39,890 nucleotides of DNA, taken from contig JAUVAA010000008.1 of NCBI GenBank assembly GCA_030591965.1, positions 1 through 39,890 of the forward strand. The letters are read 5' to 3'. Position 1 is the stretch's first letter. Each line of letters starts with the position of its first letter. Positions 1 through 9,012 of the stretch are shown here, in pieces. This DNA comes from a bacterium. GTDB lineage: Bacteria > Pseudomonadota > Gammaproteobacteria > Methylococcales > Methylomonadaceae. The notes under the pieces are model-generated. The model saw nothing but the letters and a program-made list of their open reading frames with translations. It was not told where the DNA came from and did no database searches. Made by a program: the position numbers and the translations under genes.

Positions 1-6
1 AAACCC

Positions 7-75
7 ATAGGATGTGCTGAGGAACGAAGCGCATCAATAGCTCATCGATGCGCCTCCTGCGTCGGCACATCCTAT
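7..75. repeat. Palindromic dispersed repeat, full copy
   Basis: Outer arms ATAGGATGTGC (7-17) and GCACATCCTAT (65-75) are perfect inverted repeats, and an inner pair GCGCATC/GATGCGC lies between them. The core GAGGAACGAAGCGCATC recurs in degenerate form at 6158, 16329 and 18641, so this is a dispersed REP-like family, probably non-autonomous. The remainder of 1-286 holds no gene I can support; a single TTTCGACAGCCTAG (126-139) matches one arm of the MITE-like element at 16056-16306. Confidence 0.75.
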
Positions 76-286
76 AAATTCTTTATCCATAAACAAGGGA
101 AGTAAAACACGTATAAAATGGTTAATTTCGACAGCCTAGGCGCTACGTTCTACCCATCGGCCTTTATAAGTTCTTAAAATAATAGCGGTTTTTTAAATTC
201 CACACTTAACGGTGACATAGCCTTGATTTATGACGCCTAACAGTACCACTGACCGTAGAAAAGAGTCACATTAAACTGATTGCCTG

Positions 287-592
287 CTAGATATAACCAC
301 TATCTAATACCGGCATCACCCAATAATGTATACCAGAACCAGAAAAATCGCGCTTTAAGGCATAAATTAAGCTATTTAACTGCTCTTCCGGTATATATAT
401 TTGAAAACGAATTTGCCTTTGCGTTCCGGCGACTTGTTCGGCTAAAGACATACGAGTGTGATCACTCACATGCGCATTAACCGTTAAACTACTAAAGCCA
501 TCCGCCGCTTCAATCGCCAGCAAGCAATCGACCACCGCATCTTCCAATAAAGGCGGAACATTAATCGTGACTAAATATTCTTGATCCCTCAT
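287..592 (-). CDS. DUF3240 family protein of the metal-efflux operon
   Basis: A 101-residue cytosolic protein with no signal peptide or membrane helix. Overall sequence and position match DUF3240, a small alpha/beta family repeatedly found directly after CzcA/CusA-type RND pumps; its molecular role is not established. The start codon overlaps the RND stop as ATGA, a sign of translational coupling, so it is the last gene of the four-gene efflux operon. The ferredoxin-like length and composition would suit a regulatory or metal-sensing PII-like fold, but that is inference. No metal-binding Cys/His cluster is visible. Confidence 0.8.
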   Translation of the reverse strand: MRDQEYLVTINVPPLLEDAVVDCLLAIEAADGFSSLTVNAHVSDHTRMSLAEQVAGTQRQIRFQIYIPEEQLNSLIYALKRDFSGSGIHYWVMPVLDSGYI

Positions 593-3500
593 ACGCCTTG
601 CTCCTGTTTAGCTTCACCGAACATTTCATACAAAATGGGTAATAAAATTAGCGTTAAAAAGGTCGATGACACTAAACCACCAATCACCACAATTGCTAAT
701 GGTCGTTGAATTTCTGAACCCGGCCCGGTAGCAAATAACATCGGCAATAATCCAAATGCGGTTAAACTCGCTGTCATTAATACCGGACGTAAACGACGCT
801 CAGAACCGACTATTATCACTTCTGATAGCGCCATACCGGTGGCGCGCAATTGATTAAAATAACTCAGCAACACCACACTATTCGGCACTGCAATACCCAA
901 TAAAGCAATAAAACCAATTGATGCTGGCACGGACATATATTCACCTGAAATCCATAAAGCAAACACACCGCCAATCATCGCTAAAGGAATATTAGAAAAC
1001 ACCAAGGTCGCCTGACGTACCGAACCAAAGGTAGTAAATAACAATAAAAAAATCAGCAATAAAGAAACGGGCACCACAATGGCTAGGCGTGCTGCTGCTC
1101 TCTGTTGATTTTCAAACTGCCCTCCCCATTGCACTAAATAGCCTGTCGGTAATTCAACTTGGGCCTGCACAGCTTGTCTGGCTTCATCGACAAAACCAAC
1201 CAAATCACGTCCATCAACATTACTGCGCACGACCACAAAACGCTGACTTTGCTCGCGCTTAATCGATACCATACCATCCACTTTTTCCAATTTAGCCACA
1301 CTGGATAACGGCACTTGTCTACCATTAGGCAAAGCAATTAATAAACTTTCAAAGTTAGCACTATGGCTTTCACCACGTAAAATCAATGGCGTTCTACGCA
1401 CACCTTCTTGCACTATGCCTAATCTCAAACCTTCTACTTGCGCGCGCAAAACCTGCTCTATTTGATCAATATCTAGCCCTAAACGACCTGCGGCTAAACG
1501 ATTAATCGTTAATTGCAAATACTGCATGCCCTCATTTTGACTAGCAAACACATCCACTGACCCTGGAATAGACTTCAGAACGGTTTCTATTTCTGCTGCT
1601 TTGTGATTAAGTAAATCCAAATCAGTACCAAATAATTTCACCGCGACATCGCCTCGCGAACCCGTCAACATTTCCGACACACGCATTTCAATCGGCTGAA
1701 TAAACCCAAAAGCAATACCAGGTGTACCGGCCATGACTTTACGAATTTCCTCAATCAATTCTTCTTTTGTTTCCATGCGCCAAGTTTCCTTAGGCCGCAA
1801 CTCTAAAAATGTATCAGTTTCATTCAGACTCATCGGATCTAATCCAATCTCGTCCGAGCCAACACGCGCAATAATATTTTTCACTTCAGGTACATGTTTT
1901 AAAATATTTTTCTGCACTTGCAAATCTAAGGCTACCGAATCTTCCAGTGTAATTGACGGTAGCTTCTCAATTTGTATAACAATATCACCTTCATCCATGG
2001 TTGGCATAAAGGTGCTACCAATTTGCATAAACACCCCAACCGTGACGACCAACATAACAACAGCAGTCATAAATACTTTATTACGATTATGAATACTCCA
2101 ATGCAAGGTTGGCATATATAATCGATGCATTTGGCGAGCTAACCACGGCTCCTCTATAGCACCCATTTTTAATAAATAAGAAGCAAATACCGGAATCACT
2201 GTCAGTGATAAAATTAACGCGCCAGCCAAAGCAAAGACAATAGTTAAGGCTACAGGCGAAAATAACTTGCCTTCCAAGCCTTGTAAGGCAAGTAACGGTA
2301 AAAATACGATAATAATAATCAAAGTACCTGAAACCACTGGCACAGCGACTTCACGCGTAGCACGGTAAATAATATGCAATCGGGGCAAACGCTGTGATTT
2401 TTGGCCTTGTGAAAATTGCGTTAAAACATTTTCTACGACCACTACCGCCGCATCGACCAGCATACCAATGGCAATGGTTAAACCACCTAAACTCATTAAA
2501 TTAGCCGACATGCCCGTGATGCGCATCATAATAAAGGTAAACAAAGCCGCTAATGGTAAAATCAAGGCAACCACTAATGAAGCGCGCAAATTACCTAAAA
2601 ATAGCACCAATAACACCACCACAAAACCGATAGCTTGTAATAAAGCCTTGTTTACCGATGACAAGGCAGAATCCACCAAACGGCCACGGTCATAAAACAC
2701 GTCAAGGCGAACACCATCAGGTAAACTTTCACTTAATTCATCTAGTTTGGCTTGTACATTTGCCACCGTTTTCCCTGCATTCGCACCACGCAAACTCAAT
2801 ACCAAGCCTTCAACCACTTCGCCAACACCATTACGGCTGACCGCGCCATAACGCGTCAATGCGCCAATTTCCACGCGTGCCACATCACTGACTAAAATAG
2901 GCACACCATTATTATTACCGACCACAATAGATGCGACATCCGCTAAGTTTTTAATGCGTCCTTCGGAGCGCACTAATAAAGCTTCTTCTCCCTCGTTCAA
3001 ACGTCCTGCGCCATCATTACGATTATTGGCTTGCAAGGCATTAACTAATTGCGCGGTACTAATATTACGCGCGCTCATTAATGAATTATCAGGCACCACG
3101 ACAAAAGAGCGTGCTAAACCGCCTAAGGCATTCACATCAGCCACTCCGCTAACGGTACGCAGTGCTGGGCGAATTACCCAATCCAATAAATCGCGGCGTT
3201 CCATTAAAGTGAGGTTACCGCCTTCAATGGTAAACATAAATATTTCACCCAAAGGCGTGGTCATCGGGGCAATTCCACCTTCAACACCCTCTGGTAAATT
3301 AACCCATGCTGTACTTAATCGTTCAGCAATTTGCTGGCGCGCCCAAAAAATATCGGTGCCGTCTTCAAAATCAATCGTAATATCCGTTAAAGAATATTTA
3401 GCAACCGAACGCAACATAGTTTGATGCGGAATACCCAGCAATTCGACCTCAATCGGCGCGGTGATTCTTGCTTCCACTTCTTCAGGCGGCATACCCGCCA

Positions 3501-3654
3501 TTTTGACAATAATTTTTACCTGTGTTGGTGATACATCTGGAAAAGCATCAATTGGAATTTGTTTAAAGGCCGAATAACCACCACCAATTAACAATAAGGT
3601 GACCAGCATCATTAACAATCGCTGGGTTAAGGCAAAACGAATTAAAGCAGCCAT
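589..3654 (-). CDS. Heavy-metal efflux RND permease, CzcA/CusA family
   Basis: An inner-membrane RND pump of 1021 residues, close to the usual 1030-1050 of the HME subfamily. It would use the proton motive force to drive metal ions through the adaptor and outer-membrane channel encoded upstream. Visible signs are the N-terminal helix followed by IPIDAFPDVSPTQVKI, two large periplasmic domains, a mid-protein helix block around IGMLVDAAVVVVENV (the TM4 region carrying the conserved Asp), and a second helix block near the C-terminus ending in LLPILYEMFG. It shares one base with the adaptor gene (TAATG) and overlaps DUF3240 by four. The substrate (Co/Zn/Cd/Ni versus Cu/Ag) cannot be decided by eye; the DUF3240 partner is more usual with divalent-cation exporters. 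Confidence 0.93.
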   Translation of the reverse strand: MAALIRFALTQRLLMMLVTLLLIGGGYSAFKQIPIDAFPDVSPTQVKIIVKMAGMPPEEVEARITAPIEVELLGIPHQTMLRSVAKYSLTDITIDFEDGTDIFWARQQIAERLSTAWVNLPEGVEGGIAPMTTPLGEIFMFTIEGGNLTLMERRDLLDWVIRPALRTVSGVADVNALGGLARSFVVVPDNSLMSARNISTAQLVNALQANNRNDGAGRLNEGEEALLVRSEGRIKNLADVASIVVGNNNGVPILVSDVARVEIGALTRYGAVSRNGVGEVVEGLVLSLRGANAGKTVANVQAKLDELSESLPDGVRLDVFYDRGRLVDSALSSVNKALLQAIGFVVVLLVLFLGNLRASLVVALILPLAALFTFIMMRITGMSANLMSLGGLTIAIGMLVDAAVVVVENVLTQFSQGQKSQRLPRLHIIYRATREVAVPVVSGTLIIIIVFLPLLALQGLEGKLFSPVALTIVFALAGALILSLTVIPVFASYLLKMGAIEEPWLARQMHRLYMPTLHWSIHNRNKVFMTAVVMLVVTVGVFMQIGSTFMPTMDEGDIVIQIEKLPSITLEDSVALDLQVQKNILKHVPEVKNIIARVGSDEIGLDPMSLNETDTFLELRPKETWRMETKEELIEEIRKVMAGTPGIAFGFIQPIEMRVSEMLTGSRGDVAVKLFGTDLDLLNHKAAEIETVLKSIPGSVDVFASQNEGMQYLQLTINRLAAGRLGLDIDQIEQVLRAQVEGLRLGIVQEGVRRTPLILRGESHSANFESLLIALPNGRQVPLSSVAKLEKVDGMVSIKREQSQRFVVVRSNVDGRDLVGFVDEARQAVQAQVELPTGYLVQWGGQFENQQRAAARLAIVVPVSLLLIFLLLFTTFGSVRQATLVFSNIPLAMIGGVFALWISGEYMSVPASIGFIALLGIAVPNSVVLLSYFNQLRATGMALSEVIIVGSERRLRPVLMTASLTAFGLLPMLFATGPGSEIQRPLAIVVIGGLVSSTFLTLILLPILYEMFGEAKQEQGV

Positions 3655-4742
3655 TACTCATCACCGCCCAAGCCAAGTAAGTTTGCTTTTAATGCCACCG
3701 CACCTTTAACTGCAACTTCACTGCGAGAACTTAAATCACCACTAATAATGCTGTCATTCGCCTCTCTACCGATCACTTTAATGGGCTGAGCAGTAAAGCC
3801 GTCCTTAGTACGAATAAATAAATAAGTTACACCTGACGATTGAGCGACAGCAGAATTAGGCACTTTAAATAGCGATTTTTCGCTGTTTTGGCTAATTTTG
3901 ACATTGACCGTTTGCCCCAAACGAACATTACCTTGTGTATCAGTAATTTCAGCTCTCACTAAAACCGTTTGATTCTGCACGTCCACATTTCTACCTAATA
4001 AGAAAATATGTGCAGTTGTGCCTAAGCCTTCAATGACAACTTGATCACCAAGTCGCACTTGAGAAATATGCTGTTGCGGCACACTAATATCCAGCCAAAG
4101 CGTATCAAGGTTAGCGACTCGAAATAAAGGAGCCAAAGCATCAACGCGTTCACCTGCCATTATATTACGTTCTAATATAACGCCAGAAATCGGTGCAACT
4201 ACGTTTAATTGGCTACTCAATTTACGCGTTTTTTCCAAGACTTTAATATCTTTTTCAGATACGCCAGAAATCTCTAATAACTGGCGTGTTTCATTAAAAT
4301 GCGCCATAAAAACGTTGTAGCTGGTTTTAGTTTTTAACCAACGGCGGTCCGCAATAACGCCTTCTTTATAGAGTTGTTGATCGCGCACGTAATCCGCTTT
4401 TGCTAATTGCAAATCATTAATAGAACTCAAATGGTGCTGCTGTAAAGTTAGCCATTCAGCACTTTTTACCGTTGCCAAAAATTGACCTTTGACGACTTCA
4501 TCACCTATGCTGGCGTTAATTTGGCTGACTAAGCCTGCGTAAGACGTACTAACAAAATATTCATTAGCCGGTGGAATAGACACTTTTGCCGGTGCATCCA
4601 ATAAAGGCACAGATTTAATGGGCAGTAATTTGCCCAGTTTAATCCCTAAATTTTCAATCTGAGCCTCTGATATTTTTATTTGCTGTTCTGCTAATAATGG
4701 CGTACTAAAAAAACAAATAGCTAAAACTAAAAATGCTCTCAT
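3654..4742 (-). CDS. RND efflux periplasmic adaptor subunit (membrane fusion protein)
   Basis: A 362-residue adaptor linking the RND pump to the outer-membrane channel. An N-terminal signal peptide (residues 1-18, ending LLA) is followed by a split lipoyl/barrel-sandwich motif around SYAGLVSQINASIGDEVVKG and VVAPISGVILERNIMAGE, a helical hairpin between them (about 100-160), and a beta-barrel domain with WLDISVPQQHISQVRLGD. No Met-rich or His-rich N-terminal metal-binding stretch of the CusB or CzcB kind is visible. It overlaps the TolC-type gene by four bases (ATGA) and the pump gene by one, so the three should be co-translated. Confidence 0.9.
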   Translation of the reverse strand: MRAFLVLAICFFSTPLLAEQQIKISEAQIENLGIKLGKLLPIKSVPLLDAPAKVSIPPANEYFVSTSYAGLVSQINASIGDEVVKGQFLATVKSAEWLTLQQHHLSSINDLQLAKADYVRDQQLYKEGVIADRRWLKTKTSYNVFMAHFNETRQLLEISGVSEKDIKVLEKTRKLSSQLNVVAPISGVILERNIMAGERVDALAPLFRVANLDTLWLDISVPQQHISQVRLGDQVVIEGLGTTAHIFLLGRNVDVQNQTVLVRAEITDTQGNVRLGQTVNVKISQNSEKSLFKVPNSAVAQSSGVTYLFIRTKDGFTAQPIKVIGREANDSIISGDLSSRSEVAVKGAVALKANLLGLGGDE

Positions 4743-5995
4743 GGCATAACTCCTACAGCTTGATTATAAAAGGCAATATTACGCTGTAAACGTATGCCAC
4801 TTTCTTGTGCGTTTTTAATCGACCTATGCGCTTGTGCTTGAACTCTTAAAAAGTCCATCAAATTGATCTCACCCGTTTTAAAACTCATATCCGCCATTTT
4901 TAAATGCTCTTGCGCATTCGCTTGCATTTGCTGAGTAATTTCAAATTGAGCTAATTCCACTTCCAACTCATGCTCTGCTTCATGTAACTGGGCTAATAAA
5001 GCTCGGTATGCATGCATTCTTTCTGTTTCTGCAGCCACATACTCAAGATTAGCTGCGGCAATTTTCGGTGCCAAAAAGGCTCTGCCACCAAAAGGCACAT
5101 TAACTGCAAATGCAATACTGTTAATGGCGCTGTCAGTACGCGAGCCTCTTTCAGTTACACCACCAATAGATACTGTGGTTTGCCCTGAACCTTGCGTTTT
5201 AATCCACTCTACTTGGGCTTTTTTCTCAGCAATCGTGGCATTAATCGCAGCAAGCGCAGGGTGTACTTCATTAATAGTAGTCTTGGTACTTTGCACTTCA
5301 TTAATCTGCTCAGGCATTTTATGCGTCTGAGTCAAAAAATAATAACGCTTACGCGCATGCATAACTTCGGCTTCTTGATGAATTAGCTCCACTTTTTTCT
5401 GTAAGGATTCACTTTGCACTAGTAAAAAATCTGAGCGAGGCAAATCCCCCAACTCAACGCGGCGCTGAACAGTTTTCATTAACTGTTCAGCCAAAGAAAA
5501 CTCTTTTTTCGCCAATTCATGACGTAAATCTTCCAATTTTAACGACCACAAAGCCTCACGCACCAAACCTGCGACTTTTAATTTAATCGACTTAACTTGA
5601 TGCTCTGCACTTTGACCTGCTTGTTCAGCTAACTGCAAACCTGCATCACGCTGCCCCCAGTTCCATACAGGAACTTGAATCGTGCCATCAAACTCATAAG
5701 CACCGAAATCAGAACCAGCAAAATCATCCTTATAATAAGCTTGTATTTGTGGCGCGCCAGAAACCCAGCTACTACCACGCTCTTGTAAAGCATCAGTTTC
5801 TTGGTTCATCGCTGCAATCAAGGCATAGTCGGGGTATTTTTCTAAGGTTTGACTGACTAAATCAGATAAGCTTAATTGCGGGTCAAGGGCAATTAAATCC
5901 ACATGATCAACAATATGCTCCTCTTTAGCCTGAGCTATAGAAAAGCCAAGCAGGCAACTCCATAGCACGGTATAAATAAAGGATTTAACGGGCAT
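4739..5995 (-). CDS. TolC-family outer membrane efflux protein
   Basis: First gene of the efflux operon: 418 residues with a cleavable signal peptide (about 1-23, ending AQA) and the long, Glu/Gln/Ala-rich helices typical of TolC/CzcC channel proteins, in two repeats around residues 60-210 and 240-415. The ribosome binding site AGGAAC lies just before the ATG. In the family these trimers form the outer-membrane and periplasmic tunnel for RND pumps. The CzcC branch fits better than antibiotic channels because the gene is coupled to HME-type partners, but the family assignment from sequence alone is broad. Confidence 0.9.
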   Translation of the reverse strand: MPVKSFIYTVLWSCLLGFSIAQAKEEHIVDHVDLIALDPQLSLSDLVSQTLEKYPDYALIAAMNQETDALQERGSSWVSGAPQIQAYYKDDFAGSDFGAYEFDGTIQVPVWNWGQRDAGLQLAEQAGQSAEHQVKSIKLKVAGLVREALWSLKLEDLRHELAKKEFSLAEQLMKTVQRRVELGDLPRSDFLLVQSESLQKKVELIHQEAEVMHARKRYYFLTQTHKMPEQINEVQSTKTTINEVHPALAAINATIAEKKAQVEWIKTQGSGQTTVSIGGVTERGSRTDSAINSIAFAVNVPFGGRAFLAPKIAAANLEYVAAETERMHAYRALLAQLHEAEHELEVELAQFEITQQMQANAQEHLKMADMSFKTGEINLMDFLRVQAQAHRSIKNAQESGIRLQRNIAFYNQAVGVMP

Positions 5996-6157
5996 TTTTG
6001 TTCCTAATAAAAAGAAAATAATGGTAGTGTTTTTGCATAAATAATCACTATTAAAAAGATCAGGCTATATGCGCTAACCATAATAGAAAATACAACACAA
6101 AAGAAAAAATCAGCAACGGGTAACTACTTAAGAATGAAAATTTAATAATAGGCGAAA

Positions 6158-6183
6158 ATAGGATGAGGAACGAAGCGCATCAT
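6158..6183 (+). repeat. Partial copy of the palindromic dispersed repeat
   Basis: ATAGGATGAGGAACGAAGCG followed by CATC matches the left half of the element at 7-75 with the internal GTGCT lost. It lies in the 5996-6279 gap upstream of the efflux operon. Nothing else there is gene-like. Confidence 0.6.
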
Positions 6184-6279
6184 TGGCAATCGTATCAGAC
6201 ACATGGGTATTATTGAATTTTGAATCCCTTAGCTACAATAAAGCTAAGTTGAACAAGGTGTGCAACACCTTAAAGAGAA

Positions 6280-6672
6280 CTAAATTACTGGGGGTGCGCG
6301 AGGCGCAATAGCAGATAAACTAGTGGAGGGTTTAATAATAAGAGTAGGCGGTGAAAAGCCTATTAATTTATTAATAGCAAAAAAACGAATAAACTGAGCT
6401 TTTGCATCAATAAAAATAGCGCTTAATAGTTCGCCATCTAACAACAGCTTCTTTTGCGTAATAGCTGCCTGCATATCAATAGCCGTACCGATATGCTCAC
6501 TATTAGTAAATGATAAAGCATCGCCTGTATCGTGCCAAACGCGGCTAATTTCATCAATATGGATACCGTTATCATTGTTATCAATCACCTGCACATGCGC
6601 ATGTACCAAGGGCGAAAAGCCTTGCAACACGAGTAAAAGCAATATAATAAAACGACGATATAATAAATTCAT
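6280..6672 (-). CDS. Small secreted/periplasmic protein of unknown function
   Basis: Not recognised as a named family. The ORF opens at 6729, but the Met at 6672 is preferred because it places a standard signal peptide at the N-terminus (MNLLYRRF, a leucine-rich core, then LVHAHV). The mature part is about 100 residues with DNNDNGIHIDE near the start and a hydrophobic, proline-rich tail ending RAPPVI. It has no Cys, and only a few His residues sit near the start of the mature chain. It lies upstream of and co-directional with the metal efflux operon, separated by 284 bases containing a repeat, so a role as periplasmic accessory is possible but unproven. No convincing ribosome binding site distinguishes the start. 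Confidence 0.6.
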   Translation of the reverse strand: MNLLYRRFIILLLLVLQGFSPLVHAHVQVIDNNDNGIHIDEISRVWHDTGDALSFTNSEHIGTAIDMQAAITQKKLLLDGELLSAIFIDAKAQFIRFFAINKLIGFSPPTLIIKPSTSLSAIAPRAPPVI

Positions 6673-6834
6673 AGCGGCATAGTAGGTTAAATTAATGATT
6701 TTGTAAACTACTGTATGACTTAGCATCACTGCCTAGACAGCTTTTATATAGCTTACGAAATAAAAAATACCGTACTAGGAAATGTGGCTTTAGGATGACC
6801 TACACCCAATGCCTTTTCATTTATAACGATGAAC

Positions 6835-7092
6835 TTAAGCTTTGTCTTTACCCTTAATTTCTTTGACGATCTTAACTCCCTTCATGCGTTGCGCATAGAC
6901 AATATCTAACTCTTGCTTTAACTCTTCACTTTGCCCGCCCGTTCCGCATACCTCGAAATCTTTTTGTAACTTTCTTTCCTTTTCCTTTAATTTTTTTAAT
7001 ATCCTTTTTATATCACCCACATGCCTTTCTTTTTCACGCTGATCTGCATCAAAAAAATCTTGTAACTTTTTTAGTAATTTTTTCTTGCCCAC
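6835..7092 (-). CDS. Small lysine-rich coiled-coil protein
   Basis: An 85-residue, very basic protein with heptad-like helices (KKLLKKLQDFFDADQREKER and RILKKLKEKERKLQKDF), a central Cys-Gly-Thr-Gly-Gly break, then a second helix. GTG is the start, supported by AGGAG seven bases upstream. It begins 21 bases after the stop of the Na/Pi cotransporter and is probably co-transcribed with it. I do not recognise a characterised family; the composition suggests a cytosolic binding partner or nucleic-acid/polyphosphate-binding protein, which is inference. Confidence 0.75.
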   Translation of the reverse strand: MGKKKLLKKLQDFFDADQREKERHVGDIKRILKKLKEKERKLQKDFEVCGTGGQSEELKQELDIVYAQRMKGVKIVKEIKGKDKA

Positions 7093-7113
7093 GATGATTC
7101 TCCTATTAACTCA

Positions 7114-8925
7114 CTAACTATCAGAATGCATTACTTTAATTAACTCACTATCATCCAGCGCTAGCTCGCGCTCTGAAGTAGTTGTTTTTTGCTGTTGTAT
7201 GACAAATACAGTTTCTGCCATAGCGACTAAATGCTTTTTTATTTCATACATATACGCACTATCATTAATTAACGAAGTGCCTGCTTCTGGCGTTATTTTA
7301 TGCTCTCTAATTAAGGTATCAATGTCTGCATTCATTTGTTGATCTTGTTCTTTTAGTTTTACTTTGAATACATCGAATGATAATAAGCCGATCTCCTCGC
7401 CTGCTGTTTCAACCTGAAGACGAAATAACTCTAACTGTCTTAATAAATCAGCAATTTGATAACGAATTTTTTCATATTCCCCTTTAACAAAATGGTTAGA
7501 GGAAAAACGCATTTTCAATAAGTTTTTTTGTAAATGCTTAGTATCTTTGATTGCTTCAACAATATGCCGGCTCGCTTCACGTAACCAGTATAAACTTCCA
7601 GACTGCAACATTTCCCAAGTAAAGCTTGCCTGACTAATATAGGCGATAATAGCGCTATAAATCCCTTTCACACTGCGTTCGTAGGCCGCATCGACATCAT
7701 AAGCTGTAATTTTTCTATTTTGTACAATGAGTTGCTGTAAATCCTGTTCAGAAAATACACTACTAGGAGACAGTCCAATTGTTTTTAAAATAATATGACT
7801 GGCATGCTGATACAAGCGTACTGTTTCTTGCCGTACCGCCAAAACTAAAGTATCAGGGAACGCCATTGCCGAATCATTAAGGTATTTAGGTTGATCGATT
7901 TTAATGCTTTCTCCTTGCAATACTCTTTCTAAGAAAGTCACCATTCGACCAATAAAGGGCAACATAATAACAACACCAACCAAATTAAACAGTGTATGAA
8001 AAATGGCTAGTTTAAGCGTGTAATCACTTGCACCTATATTTACCGCTTCTGCGATTAAATCAACCAAGTGAATAAACTGATTTATCATTAGCAAAGCAAT
8101 TACCCCAGTAATGACATTAAACATCAAGTGAGCCCCAGCTAAACGTTTTCCTTCTACACTAGCGCTCATAGCCCCGATAATCGCAGTAATCGTTGTGCCA
8201 ACATTAGAACCAATTGCCAATGCTAAAGCATTATCATAAGTAATTTGTTGCACCGATAACGCGGTAATAATTAATACCATCGTCGCATGACTAGATTGCA
8301 TAACAACCGTTGCCGCAATACCAATTAAAGTAAAAATCAGTAAACCTTTTATACCTGTGAGAGCGTATTGTGCTAAATCAATGGTTTCTCGGAAGGTTTC
8401 AAAACCCTCTTTCATATAAGAGATACCTAAAAATAAAAAGCCCATACCCGCTAAAATAGCCCCTAGCCCTTTTAAAGTTTTATTCTTTTGAAATACCAAC
8501 AAGATACCCAGCACCAACATAGGCATTGCATAAGCGGCAATTTTCACCTTTAAACCAAAGCCAGCAATTAACCACGCGCCAGTAGTCGTTCCTAAATTTG
8601 CACCGAAAATAATGCCAATGCCAGCTGCTAAATCTAATATTCCAACACTTAAAAATGAAATAGTGATGACAGTAACTAAAGAACTGGATTGCATCAATGT
8701 GGTAGAAATAGCACCAAAACTTAGGCTTTTCCATAATTTATCGGTACTGGCACGTAAAATATTTTCTAAAGTACCCCCTGTAAAAGATTGAAACCCCTGC
8801 TCTAAAGACAGCATGCCGAAAAGAAAAATCGCCACACCCGCTGCAATTTGATTAAAATCGGGACTTAACCACAAAGCATACGCTAACAATATGAAAATTG
8901 TGGGTAACAGTATTTTTTTTAACAT
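7114..8925 (-). CDS. Na/Pi cotransporter family protein (NptA/YjbB type, PhoU-like tail)
   Basis: An inner-membrane sodium-dependent phosphate transporter of the PNaS family. The two inverted family repeats each carry a Gln-Ser-Ser motif: LMQSSSLVTVI near residue 60 and VMQSSHATMVL near 210. The membrane part (about 1-330) is followed by a soluble helical PhoU-like domain (about 350-590) ending with an acidic tail. The ORF can start at GTG 8943, but the ATG at 8925 gives the usual MLKK plus hydrophobic helix; neither has a strong ribosome binding site. In YjbB-like proteins this architecture is linked to phosphate export or low-affinity exchange, so the direction of transport is not settled. 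The lysine-rich protein follows it. Confidence 0.9.
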   Translation of the reverse strand: MLKKILLPTIFILLAYALWLSPDFNQIAAGVAIFLFGMLSLEQGFQSFTGGTLENILRASTDKLWKSLSFGAISTTLMQSSSLVTVITISFLSVGILDLAAGIGIIFGANLGTTTGAWLIAGFGLKVKIAAYAMPMLVLGILLVFQKNKTLKGLGAILAGMGFLFLGISYMKEGFETFRETIDLAQYALTGIKGLLIFTLIGIAATVVMQSSHATMVLIITALSVQQITYDNALALAIGSNVGTTITAIIGAMSASVEGKRLAGAHLMFNVITGVIALLMINQFIHLVDLIAEAVNIGASDYTLKLAIFHTLFNLVGVVIMLPFIGRMVTFLERVLQGESIKIDQPKYLNDSAMAFPDTLVLAVRQETVRLYQHASHIILKTIGLSPSSVFSEQDLQQLIVQNRKITAYDVDAAYERSVKGIYSAIIAYISQASFTWEMLQSGSLYWLREASRHIVEAIKDTKHLQKNLLKMRFSSNHFVKGEYEKIRYQIADLLRQLELFRLQVETAGEEIGLLSFDVFKVKLKEQDQQMNADIDTLIREHKITPEAGTSLINDSAYMYEIKKHLVAMAETVFVIQQQKTTTSERELALDDSELIKVMHSDS

Positions 8926-8968
8926 TATTATCAGACCATTCACAAGCTAAGGGGTTTATGAGCTCATT

Positions 8969-8991
8969 ATAAGCTATAATTTGTAGCTTAT
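8969..8991 (+). promoter_or_regulatory. Putative nadK-recN promoter with inverted repeat over the -10 box
   Basis: A perfect -10 hexamer TATAAT (8975-8980) lies 33 bases before the nadK ATG. It is straddled by ATAAGCTA (8969-8976) and TAGCTTAT (8984-8991), perfect 8-base inverted arms with a 7-base spacer. No good -35 box stands out 17 bases upstream. A dimeric regulator could bind the palindrome; the hairpin may also be chance in AT-rich DNA. Confidence 0.4.
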
Positions 8992-9012
8992 TTGCGTTTA
9001 GAAAAAACATCC

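Noticed and set aside
280-480. 66-residue plus-strand ORF near the left edge
   Set aside because: Antisense to the DUF3240 gene, with no start signal.
2954-3424. 156-residue plus-strand ORF inside the RND pump gene
   Set aside because: Serine/threonine-rich antisense translation of a conserved membrane protein gene; no independent evidence.
5124-5386. Plus-strand ORFs antisense to the TolC-type gene
   Set aside because: They lie wholly inside a well-supported gene, have no ribosome binding site and resemble no family; shadows of the real frame.
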